A DNA stretch of 5,106 nt, taken from positions 1-5,106 of the forward strand of contig PFSC01000065.1 in NCBI GenBank assembly GCA_002788865.1, in the 5' to 3' direction. Position 1 is the first letter of the stretch, and each line of letters opens with the position of its first letter. This document shows, in pieces, positions 1 to 4,725 of the stretch. This stretch comes from Candidatus Roizmanbacteria bacterium CG_4_9_14_0_2_um_filter_39_13. GTDB taxonomy: Bacteria > Patescibacteriota > Microgenomatia > UBA1406 > GWC2-37-13. The notes beneath the pieces are model-generated. The model worked only from the letters and a program-made list of their open reading frames with translations, made no database searches and was not told the DNA's origin. A program made the position numbers and the translations under genes.

Positions 1-19
1 TCAGATATTGTTTATGAAT

Positions 20-63
20 GGATCCTTCGGTCTCCGCCAGCTGGCGGATCTCTCAGGATGACA
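20..63. repeat. Right part of a palindromic intergenic repeat
   Basis: The stretch begins ATGGATCCTTCGG, contains the perfect 16-nt palindrome TCCGCCAGCTGGCGGA (33-48) and ends CAGGATGACA. The same outer blocks (ATGGATCCTTCGG ... GGATGACA) recur at 1438-1470, so this is a second, differently filled copy of one repeat family. The left half is absent or diverged in this window. It could be a non-autonomous mobile element or a folded intergenic RNA; the sequence does not decide. Confidence 0.6.
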
Positions 64-210
64 ATTATTGTGTCAAGGAGAGTGAACTCTTACGATGAAG
101 AGTATTTGCAATTCATCAATATTAGAGCTGTGAAAGAAGTACTGTCATATATTCGTATAAAGTACCTAACTATTCTTTTGATTGTTCATTTCACTACCGA
201 AGATTGGTAA
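58..210 (+). CDS. Doubtful small ORF, 50 aa
   Basis: An open frame of 50 codons runs from an ATG inside the end of the repeat (GGATGACA) to a TAA just before the 3' end of the convergent minus-strand gene. It would encode a peptide starting MTIIVSRRVNS and ending IVHFTTEDW, with a short hydrophobic stretch (YLTILLIVHF) near the C-terminus. There is only a weak AGG before the ATG and no recognisable family. It is as likely to be a chance frame or a remnant as a gene. It is listed because the stretch between the repeat and position 231 otherwise holds nothing recognisable. Confidence 0.15.
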   Translation: MTIIVSRRVNSYDEEYLQFINIRAVKEVLSYIRIKYLTILLIVHFTTEDW

Positions 211-229
211 AAAAGGACTTCTTGTACTT
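208..229 (-). terminator. Possible terminator of the unknown minus-strand gene
   Basis: Read on the minus strand, just after the TAA at 232-234, the sequence AAGTAC-AAGAA-GTCCTT can form a short stem with one mismatch and is followed directly by a run of T. The stem is weak, so this is only a candidate Rho-independent terminator. Confidence 0.3.
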
Positions 230-231
230 TC

Positions 232-801
232 TTAGGCAAGAGCAATTTCCAGAAGCATATTGACAATATGATCTGGGATACCAGGAAATGATTGCTGCAA
301 CTTTTCAACCAGATCCAACGTCAATCCGTCTGGAAATAGATCTTCAAGTGAGACCATACCTTCATCAACAACTGTTTCATGAAAATCAGCAGTGACTCGA
401 TGAAATGCACTTATGTCTTCAAAAGGAATTTTCTGGCTACCGGAAAGCGCTGCTGCAACTACTGTTCGAGCTTTTTGAATTACTGCACGCTCAATATCTC
501 GATATCGCATCGCTGGTTCTTTTGGCTCTGAATTGGTGGATCGCTCTTCAAAATCAGGTTTCGGATCAGCTTTTGGTGTATTATCCCATGTTTCCGATGG
601 ATCAAATGTTGTTATTTGTACTTTTGGATCTTTTGTATGTGTAGGCTTTTTCTGTGTCTGATGGGATGCAACAATCTCCTCTGCAGTCATCCCACTTTCC
701 CAATCAATGTGAGAGATTGGGATAACTCCATCAATTCTTAAAAAATCACTCTTCGGACAGCTTGGATCTTGTTGCGCATTACTGAGATCGCTTTGTTTCA
801 T
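232..801 (-). CDS. Protein of unknown function, 189 aa, disordered N-terminal half
   Basis: I do not recognise this protein. The start is placed at the ATG at 799-801 because AGGAG (plus-strand CTCCT, 806-810) lies 4 nt upstream. The frame stays open to a TTG at 855, which would add 18 basic residues (RRRKYNRK...), but that start has no comparable ribosome binding site. From the ATG, residues about 45-100 are rich in K, T, P, D and E and look unstructured (QTQKKPTHTKDPK, ADPKPDFEERS). Residues about 105-189 look helical and acidic (RDIERAVIQKARTVVAAAL, then LEDLFPDGLTLDLVEKL). There is no signal peptide, membrane segment or cysteine cluster. The layout, a flexible linker plus a small helical C-terminal domain, would suit an adaptor or DNA/protein-binding factor, but that is speculation. 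The upstream side runs into the IS1634 remnant, so the native promoter may have been displaced. Confidence 0.6.
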   Translation of the reverse strand: MKQSDLSNAQQDPSCPKSDFLRIDGVIPISHIDWESGMTAEEIVASHQTQKKPTHTKDPKVQITTFDPSETWDNTPKADPKPDFEERSTNSEPKEPAMRYRDIERAVIQKARTVVAAALSGSQKIPFEDISAFHRVTADFHETVVDEGMVSLEDLFPDGLTLDLVEKLQQSFPGIPDHIVNMLLEIALA

Positions 802-805
802 CCCT

Positions 806-810
806 CTCCT
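806..810 (-). promoter_or_regulatory. Shine-Dalgarno site deciding the start at 801
   Basis: The minus strand reads AGGAG-AGGG-ATG, a strong ribosome binding site 4 nt before the ATG at 801. It favours this start over the in-frame TTG at 855. Confidence 0.6.
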
Positions 811-867
811 ATCTTCAAATGATGCAATCTTTCGATTGTATTTACGTCTTCTCAAAATCGTTTGCCA

Positions 868-972
868 AAGGGTAGGGGTGCTATTTACCTGACTTTCCCA
901 CTTTCTCCATTTTCATGATTTATTAGCCTCAAAAACAAGTTTTTTGGGACACTAGCCACTACAATTGAGGAT
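868..972 (+). mobile_element. Probable left end and leader of a truncated IS1634-family element
   Basis: The stretch between the minus-strand unknown gene and the transposase start holds no gene. It contains TTTTTTGGGACACTAGCC shortly before the ATG. As I recall it, IS1634-type elements carry a conserved leader of this kind, with GGGACACTA close to the transposase start, so this probably contains the left terminal region. I cannot fix the outer end without the matching right inverted repeat, which has been lost. A GAGG at 967-970 lies only 2 nt from the ATG. Confidence 0.35.
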
Positions 973-1407
973 ATGGCATATATCCGAAAAGTTACAACCT
1001 CAAGTGGTGCTACTGCTGTACAGATTGTCCAAAAGGAACAGGGGAGAATAGTCCACATAGATCATATTGGGAGTGCTCATTCAAAAGAAGATCTTGAAAC
1101 ACTGCTTGCTCTTGGAAGTAGTCGCTTACTTGGTGACCAACAACATCTGTTTTCAAAGGCTCCACCGCTCATGGTACGTCTTCGGCAATCTGTATCGAGT
1201 GTGCTCCTAGAAGTTTTGACTGAACAATACAACCATCTTGGATTTGGTGAGCTGAATGATGAAATATTTCTCTATTTGTGTATTGCTCGCATTGTTGAGC
1301 CTACATCAAAACTTGACAGCATCCGAGTCTTTGGTGACCTTGGGGTGAGGAGAATGATACTCCCCGACGCAGAGCATCGGGGTATCTTGTTGTCATTCAG
1401 AGCGTAG
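973..1407 (+). pseudogene. IS1634-family transposase, N-terminal fragment
   Basis: The first ~126 residues match the N-terminus typical of IS1634/IS4-superfamily transposases. The opening MAYIRKVTTSSGATAVQIV is followed by HIDHIGSAH around residues 29-36, and the conserved block ARIVEPTSKLDS sits at residues 105-116, just before GDLGV. Full-length relatives have roughly 450-600 residues with a DDE catalytic domain in the second half. Here the reading frame leaves the family after about residue 126 (position ~1350) and runs through repeat DNA for some 18 codons to a TAG. No catalytic residue remains, so the protein cannot transpose by itself. The break coincides with the start of a composite of palindromic repeats, which suggests deletion or recombination at the repeats. 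No transposase sequence reappears to the right of them in this window. Confidence 0.85.
1362..1382. repeat. Short hairpin repeat CCCCGA...TCGGGG, first copy
   Basis: CCCCGA and TCGGGG pair across the loop CGCAGAGCA, and the stem can be extended by GATA/TATC with a small bulge. The 18 bases at 1365-1382 recur exactly at 1475-1492. Confidence 0.7.
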
Positions 1408-1470
1408 CCACGTTTGGCGTGGCGTAGCGAAGAATCCATGGATCCTTCGGCTAATCGCCTCTGGATGACA
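1391..1470. repeat. MITE-like palindromic element, 80 bp
   Basis: The left end TGTCATTCAGAG (1391-1402) and the right end CTCTGGATGACA (1459-1470) are inverted repeats matching at 11 of 12 positions. The interior is itself near-palindromic around GAATCCATGGATCCTTC. It also carries a small extra hairpin, GCCACG-TTTGG-CGTGGC (1407-1423), bracketed by a duplicated GCGTAGC, as if about 20 bp had been inserted into or duplicated within a simpler unit. The copy at the left edge of the window (20-63) shares the right half. No coding capacity. Confidence 0.65.
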
Positions 1471-1474
1471 TATT

Positions 1475-1492
1475 CGACGCAGAGCATCGGGG
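1475..1492. repeat. Second copy of the 18-bp repeat
   Basis: CGACGCAGAGCATCGGGG is an exact repeat of 1365-1382, here without its left CCC arm, so it cannot fold the full hairpin. The two copies bracket the 80-bp inverted-repeat element. Confidence 0.7.
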
Positions 1493-1498
1493 AATTAG

Positions 1499-1727
1499 AC
1501 CCAAGATGGGATTAAAAAAGTTGTTAACAAGAATATCGATGCCACATACGTTGTTATGGAAAATCAATTTGAAGAATTGTAAAGAGGAGTTGGAATATGA
1601 ATCTCAACATCGGTATTGTTGAAACAGAACGCAAACTTTTCTCCCTTTTGAGCTTAAAATCCGCCCATCTTCACCAAAAAAAGCAAGAGCAATAATTGAA
1701 AGGGTTAATTTAGGTCGCATCCATTAA
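1499..1727 (+). pseudogene. Fragmented coding remnants, family not recognised
   Basis: Three short frames succeed each other without an intact gene. A frame with no start (beginning TQDGIKKVVNKNIDATYVV) ends in TAA at 1580-1582. An ATG at 1597, with AGGAG 7 nt upstream (1585-1589), opens a 32-codon ORF (MNLNIGIVETERKLF...) ending at 1695. A third frame, 1623-1727, reads FELKIRPSSPKKARAIIERV and then NLGRIH before a TAA. Joining the second frame to the third by a single-base shift near 1640-1650 gives the most protein-like sequence, which suggests a decayed gene. The possibility that 1597-1695 is a real small gene is left open by its good ribosome binding site. I assign no function. Confidence 0.35.
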
Positions 1728-1755
1728 TAAGTTGACCAGTATGTATCCGACACAC

Positions 1756-1792
1756 CTGCCCGCAATGCTTTCGCATAAGCGATCCACGCGGG
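1756..1792. repeat. Palindromic intergenic repeat CCCGC...GCGGG
   Basis: CCCGC (1759-1763) and GCGGG (1788-1792) can close a hairpin, with an inner GCTT/AAGC pair (1767-1770, 1777-1780). It sits alone between gene remnants and the 3' end of the AbiE operon. It resembles dispersed CCTGCCCGC-type intergenic repeats; only one copy is present here. The following stretch to 1890 contains a further small stem, CCCTT-AGG-AAGGG (1838-1850), and no gene. Confidence 0.5.
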
Positions 1793-1870
1793 AAGAACCG
1801 TAACAGTCAATATCTTATCAGATTATTGATGGACGAGCCCTTAGGAAGGGTGACTTCATCGCAGCCATGA

Positions 1871-1911
1871 GAAATACAAAACGAACACATTCAGATAAAT
1901 CGCTGTATTTC
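1871..1911 (-). terminator. Inverted repeat at the 3' end of the AbiE operon
   Basis: GAAATACA (1871-1878) and TGTATTTC (1904-1911) are perfect 8-bp inverted repeats around the stop codon of the toxin gene. The loop is 25 nt and there is no clean T run after it, so it may be an mRNA 3'-end structure or chance rather than a classical terminator. Confidence 0.25.
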
Positions 1912-2631
1912 TTGCAGAAGGTTTTGTTTAAAATCCCGAATAATTGACCAATGGCTTTGCGGAAGAAACTGTTTTAATTCCTTTTCAAAATGAATATCTA
2001 CTGAAGGGATCGTCTTGAGAATTTCCTTCAATACGGCTCTCTCTCCAAGCGGAAGCAGGCCTGCCCTGAGAATAAAATAGAGATCATAATAATCACGTGG
2101 TTTCTTTCTCGTCTGCAAGGCGTGTATTTTTTCTGTAATCAACTGCTGTTGTGACAGTCTCACTAGTGTATATGAAGGAATAAAATCACTCGCTATCATG
2201 ACAACTTCTCCTTCCTGTTGCTTTTGTCTTTGTGATATTTCCAATTGTATCCCGATCGTTTCCTCTTGGAGGTGGAATACGGCGATCCCCAAATAACCAC
2301 CTGATGTTGTTTTTGACTCTTTAATCTCTGTACTAATGCCTTCTCGTTCTATTTCTCCCAAAGCAACAAGTATCATACTCTCTATCTTTTGTGTATCTCG
2401 TATGGAAGTACTAAAATCCAGATCTTCAGAAAAACGTAGACTATTGTAAATAATTCGTAAGGCTGTCCCCCCTTTAAACAAAAGCTTGTCAGTCTGAGGT
2501 TCTTTGTAGAGGTGGGATAAAAAGAGATGTTGAACATACTCCCTCCGAATATTGAGTTGTGTGGTCTGGAGCTTGATGGCAAGCGTTTTTATATAATTCT
2601 GTGATAACATACATTTATGTAAAAATCGCAT
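1891..2631 (-). CDS. abiEii: AbiEii/AbiGii-family nucleotidyltransferase toxin
   Basis: This 246-residue protein has the signature of the AbiEii toxins, which belong to the nucleotidyltransferase fold of type IV (AbiE) toxin-antitoxin systems. KGGTAL lies at residues 53-58 and RFSEDLDFS at 66-74, with the metal-binding carboxylates D70 and D72. IQLEIS at 128-133 supplies a third acidic residue, E131. The C-terminal motif KIHALQTRKKPRDYYDLYFI runs over 168-187 (K168, R179, D180, D183). All key positions look intact, so it should be active. Known AbiE toxins transfer nucleotides to cellular RNA, tRNA in studied relatives, halting growth and limiting phage; the exact target here is unknown. The reading frame starts inside the antitoxin gene with a 17-bp overlap. 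A second ATG, eight codons in (2608-2610), lies 4 nt past the antitoxin stop. Neither has a well-placed ribosome binding site, so translational coupling is likely. Confidence 0.9.
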   Translation of the reverse strand: MRFLHKCMLSQNYIKTLAIKLQTTQLNIRREYVQHLFLSHLYKEPQTDKLLFKGGTALRIIYNSLRFSEDLDFSTSIRDTQKIESMILVALGEIEREGISTEIKESKTTSGGYLGIAVFHLQEETIGIQLEISQRQKQQEGEVVMIASDFIPSYTLVRLSQQQLITEKIHALQTRKKPRDYYDLYFILRAGLLPLGERAVLKEILKTIPSVDIHFEKELKQFLPQSHWSIIRDFKQNLLQEIQRFI

Positions 2632-3232
2632 GTACTAATCTATCGAGTGCCTTCCTTTCAAACAGATGCACGTATTGCAACACCAGCTTTTTTTCTAATC
2701 CCTTGGTTTTATAATATCCTTGCTGAGAAAGATTTTCCAGCAGACGTTCAACGTGTGGACTTTTTCTCAAACTTACAAAATAGAGATAATCTGCAATCGC
2801 CTTTTCCGGATCGGCAATCAAAAATGATTTCTGTTCTGTATTTTTGAGTATATAACCGGTATATGCATCGGTCTTAATCGTTCGGTAGTCATATGCAATA
2901 TTGTTGAAGATAAACTTTCGTGTTGGCTTGGACGTTGCTGACGTGATAGTATATACCATTTCCGGAATGAGCTGATAATAACCAAGTGCATACTCAAAAG
3001 AGATATAAGAAGGCATGTAGAGTTTGTTGGCAATTTCCTCTTCGGAAGGCAGATCGGTTTGTAATGTGTACAATCCTTTTTTCAGGCGAATAAACAGTCC
3101 TTCCTTGACTTGAGTTTCAAGGAAATATTTAGACTGATAGGAAGCCAGATCAAAAATACGCCGAAATTCTTCGGGAGTAAATATACGTAAGTGTCTATTG
3201 ATGAGCTCTTCTCTTACTTTTATCGGTTTCAT
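2615..3232 (-). CDS. abiEi: AbiEi-family antitoxin / transcriptional regulator
   Basis: This 205-residue protein precedes the toxin and fits the AbiEi antitoxin family. Residues about 1-57 form a winged-helix DNA-binding domain whose wing reads GLFIRLKKGLYTL (45-57). The C-terminal antitoxin domain follows, with the usual blocks: IANKLYMPSYISFEYALGYY, then TSATSKPTRKF, then the ADPEKAIADYLYF-type motif around residue 140-153. In studied AbiE systems the antitoxin neutralises the toxin without a stable protein complex and represses its own promoter; I infer the same here. The start at 3232 is the first ATG after a consensus promoter, with a leader of about 26 nt and no obvious Shine-Dalgarno. 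The gene overlaps the toxin frame by up to 17 bp, the normal antitoxin-first order. Length is on the short side for the family but no domain appears to be missing. Confidence 0.88.
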   Translation of the reverse strand: MKPIKVREELINRHLRIFTPEEFRRIFDLASYQSKYFLETQVKEGLFIRLKKGLYTLQTDLPSEEEIANKLYMPSYISFEYALGYYQLIPEMVYTITSATSKPTRKFIFNNIAYDYRTIKTDAYTGYILKNTEQKSFLIADPEKAIADYLYFVSLRKSPHVERLLENLSQQGYYKTKGLEKKLVLQYVHLFERKALDRLVHAIFT

Positions 3233-3234
3233 AT

Positions 3235-3254
3235 AAGTATAAATTTTTGTACTT
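3235..3254 (-). promoter_or_regulatory. Candidate operator for AbiEi autorepression
   Basis: A 20-bp imperfect palindrome, AAGTA-n-AAA-nn-TTT-n-TACTT on the minus strand, is symmetric at 8 of 10 base pairs. It lies in the 5' leader between the predicted transcription start (~3258) and the abiEi start codon. AbiEi proteins studied elsewhere bind inverted repeats at their own promoter, so this is the natural operator candidate. Confidence 0.45.
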
Positions 3255-3264
3255 TACTGAAATG

Positions 3265-3293
3265 ATTATAATACACATTCATCGGTTTGTCAA
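3265..3293 (-). promoter_or_regulatory. Consensus sigma70-type promoter of the abiE operon
   Basis: On the minus strand a perfect TTGACA (plus-strand 3288-3293) is separated by exactly 17 bp from a perfect TATAAT (3265-3270). Transcription is expected to start near 3258, about 26 nt before abiEi. A consensus promoter this strong is what one expects where a repressor controls output. Confidence 0.85.
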
Positions 3294-3299
3294 TATCGC

Positions 3300-3596
3300 C
3301 GACTAGGTGTACGTCAACGATTAGGCAACTACAACCCTGAAAGTATTTTCTGGAAAGAGTTCGTACCAACCAATTTTCTTTCTGATCTCAAAGGTGCGAT
3401 CCAGCTCAATCATGCGGCAAATGACGATGTAGTCAATATCGGATACGGCCGAGATCTGAATACATTATTGGACAAAACAACTGTCCCCCATGAACTCAAT
3501 GAATATCCAGGATGGGGTCACAACATTTCCGAAGTGAGTTTTGTTTCAGCAATGGAAAATACGGTGGAATTTTATAAAAAGTATTTGGGGGAGTAA
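3300..3596 (+). pseudogene. Alpha/beta hydrolase (prolyl oligopeptidase-like), C-terminal fragment
   Basis: The frame is open from 3261 but has no start codon; recognisable family sequence begins at about 3315 and runs to the TAA at 3594-3596. It matches the end of S9/dienelactone-type hydrolases. NPESIFWKEFVPTNFLSDL is followed by IQLNHAANDDVVN, which corresponds to the usual HG-x-x-D-x-x-VP block carrying the catalytic Asp. YPGWGHNIS carries the catalytic His, and a terminal helix ends EFYKKYLGE. The nucleophile serine and the whole N-terminal part are missing, so the fragment cannot be an active enzyme. Its broken 5' end lies against the divergent abiE promoter, whose -35 box falls within the open part of this frame. 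The gene was probably cut when the AbiE segment arrived or when neighbouring DNA was deleted. Confidence 0.75.
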
Positions 3597-3616
3597 AAAA
3601 TAAAATAATTAGTAGC

Positions 3617-3645
3617 ACACTTCTGAGGTGTCCTCTGTTTTAACT
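3617..3645. repeat. GAGGTGTC hairpin repeat, copy A
   Basis: ACACTTC-T-GAGGTGT (3617-3631) is a near-palindrome followed by CCTCTGTTTT. Positions 3623-3645 repeat at 4483-4505 with one difference (C at 3633, T at 4493). It stands just after the hydrolase fragment and could act as a terminator (stem plus short T run) or be a dispersed repeat. Copy B is more perfectly paired. Confidence 0.6.
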
Positions 3646-3676
3646 TGATTCCGCACCTCCGAGGTGCGGAATCAAG
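3644..3676. repeat. Perfect 33-nt palindrome with 16-bp arms
   Basis: CTTGATTCCGCACCTC (3644-3659) and GAGGTGCGGAATCAAG (3661-3676) are exact inverted repeats around one central C. The stem is GC-rich in the middle but lacks a following T tract, so it is not a simple terminator. It lies immediately upstream of the promoter of the P-loop gene and overlaps the last base pairs of copy A of the GAGGTGTC repeat. Confidence 0.85.
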
Positions 3677-3692
3677 TACCAGTTACCAGTCG

Positions 3693-3701
3693 TGATATAA
3701 T
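3693..3701 (+). promoter_or_regulatory. Extended -10 promoter of the P-loop gene
   Basis: TGATATAAT is a TGn-extended perfect -10 box. Transcription would start about 7 nt later, near 3708-3709, at the A of the ATG at 3709. That predicts a leaderless mRNA. No -35 match is visible, which extended -10 promoters can do without. Confidence 0.55.
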
Positions 3702-3708
3702 GTGCAAC

Positions 3709-4461
3709 ATGACAGAACTACCAACAGAAAACATGTATCGCGGAGTACCTGAAGCTCGAGAAGGAGCGATTGAGAGAATCCAAAACAGTCTCAGCTTTGC
3801 CATTTCGCAAGGAGGAGCTTTTGCAGGCTTCGTTGTTGGTCCTCAGAGAGTTGGCAAGACTACGGCTGTTTTAGCTGTTGAACGAGGACTTAGAGAGACA
3901 TTAGGATTAGTCGCATCGTACGAAGCTGTAGCCACAACAGATCCCAATTTAGTTTATGTGAAAGCCGCTCCAGGACTAGACCTTGGTGCTTGCCCAACTC
4001 AATTTTGGTCGGAAATCCCAATATAAAACGAAAAACTTTTACAAAGAATCGCTGGTGATGTTAAGCAAAATAGTAGACGCGTACTTGTTGACGTTGTAAA
4101 TAAAGAGTACCCAATTGGTGATCCGAGAAACAACAGTAAAGCCGCTGATGTATTGAACAGAATTTTTAATAGACCTCATATCGAACATTTGTATGCAAAA
4201 CTAGAAGGATCTGCTACTTATCAAGGAGCAAGAATGCGAAGTACTAATGACGAAATAGACTTGGAAGATCCAAAATTTAACCGAGCCCTGCAAGACCATA
4301 AAAGGCGTGTAGAAGCAAGTTTAAAAAGTAATTTTGTAGGAGGAAAAACATATGTTAATGACGCTGGCGAACTAGTTACTGAACTTGTATTTGTAGGAGA
4401 TCCAAATAAAATATTTGGGTCCTCATATGGACAAAGCGTAAATACACGACTTCCTTTTTAA
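3709..4461 (+). pseudogene. P-loop NTPase gene interrupted by one in-frame TAA
   Basis: One continuous frame of 251 codons from ATG 3709 to TAA 4459-4461 is broken only by TAA at 4024-4026 (codon 106). The first part (105 residues) has a Walker A motif GPQRVGKTT at 44-52, preceded by a hydrophobic strand FAGFVV. The second part (144 residues) resumes without a shift as NEKLLQRIAGDV, followed by a Walker B-like strand RRVLVDVVN in which the usual Glu after Asp would be Val, and ends GQSVNTRLPF. The layout resembles TniB/AAA-type or STAND-like ATPases, but I do not recognise the exact family. The ATG at 3709 is preferred over 3700 because of the promoter position. Explanations are a nonsense mutation, a sequencing error, two compensating indels in the T and A runs around 4009-4035, or readthrough. 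As written, only a 105-residue fragment would be made. Confidence 0.6.
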
Positions 4462-4473
4462 AATAAATTTAAT

Positions 4474-4505
4474 TGGACACCTCTGAGGTGTCTTCTGTTT
4501 TAACT
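4474..4505. terminator. GAGGTGTC hairpin repeat, copy B; likely terminator
   Basis: GACACCTC-T-GAGGTGTC is a perfect stem with 8-bp arms, followed by TTCTGTTTT on the plus strand, directly after the stop of the P-loop gene. It fits a Rho-independent terminator with an interrupted T run. On the other strand the stem is followed by an AT-rich stretch, so it may serve both convergent units. It shares 22 of 23 bases with copy A at 3623-3645. Confidence 0.55.
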
Positions 4506-4687
4506 CAACCCACTCACCCCCTCCTGGGACTGCAACCCTTCCAGCTCATAAATCTCTACCTGTATTTTAGATTGTGGAAGATGTATGAGGAGTAGAGTCG
4601 TTCCCACTTCAGTATTCTCACGTCTGAGGAATCCTTGTTAGATTTCATAAACTGCTCGAACTCAATTTTCAATTCAGTCGAACCCAT
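4500..4687 (-). pseudogene. Frameshifted minus-strand gene remnant, unknown family
   Basis: Two frames join into one protein-like sequence. From the ATG at 4685-4687 the minus strand reads MGSTELKIEFEQFMKSN. From about 4635 a frame shifted by one base continues GFLRRENTEVGTTLLLIHLP, then KIQVEIYELEGL, and ends GVSGLS with TAA at 4500-4502. The switch lies at a short A run (AACAAGGA), consistent with loss of one base. The unshifted first frame would instead stop after 43 codons, at a TAG. The joined product would be about 62 residues, with an amphipathic start and a beta-like middle. I do not recognise a family. It ends at the copy B hairpin, convergent with the P-loop gene, and its start shares a palindromic -10 region with the divergent gene to its right. 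Confidence 0.35.
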
Positions 4688-4690
4688 CTT

Positions 4691-4699
4691 TGGTATAAT
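4691..4699 (+). promoter_or_regulatory. Extended -10 promoter, possibly bidirectional
   Basis: TGGTATAAT on the plus strand is a TGn-extended perfect -10 box for the four-cysteine protein gene. Because the sequence continues ATACTG, the minus strand offers TATATT at almost the same place, 9 nt before the ATG at 4687. Both directions would give very short leaders or none. Confidence 0.5.
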
Positions 4700-4725
4700 A
4701 TACTGAAGAATGCACAGCTTTAAAG

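Noticed and set aside
405..644. Plus-strand 79-codon frame
   Set aside because: It lies entirely antisense to the unknown gene at 232-801, has leucine-rich low-complexity content typical of an antisense shadow, and has no ribosome binding site.
1272..1487. Minus-strand 71-codon frame
   Set aside because: It runs antisense through the transposase fragment and the palindromic repeats; no protein-like features.
2382..2582. Minus-strand 66-codon frame
   Set aside because: It is an alternative frame inside the well-supported abiEii gene.
2647..3033. Frames at 2647-2847 (+) and 2818-3033 (-)
   Set aside because: Both are shadows of abiEi, whose own frame carries family motifs throughout.
3664..3708. 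GTG start at 3664 and ATG at 3700 for the P-loop gene
   Set aside because: The GTG lies inside the perfect palindrome and upstream of the -10 box; the ATG at 3700 overlaps the -10 box. The ATG at 3709 fits the predicted transcript start.
3617..4505. CRISPR array or classical integron attC sites
   Set aside because: Only two copies of the repeat, 860 bp apart, with a gene between; no regular spacing and no attC core sequence or integrase in view.
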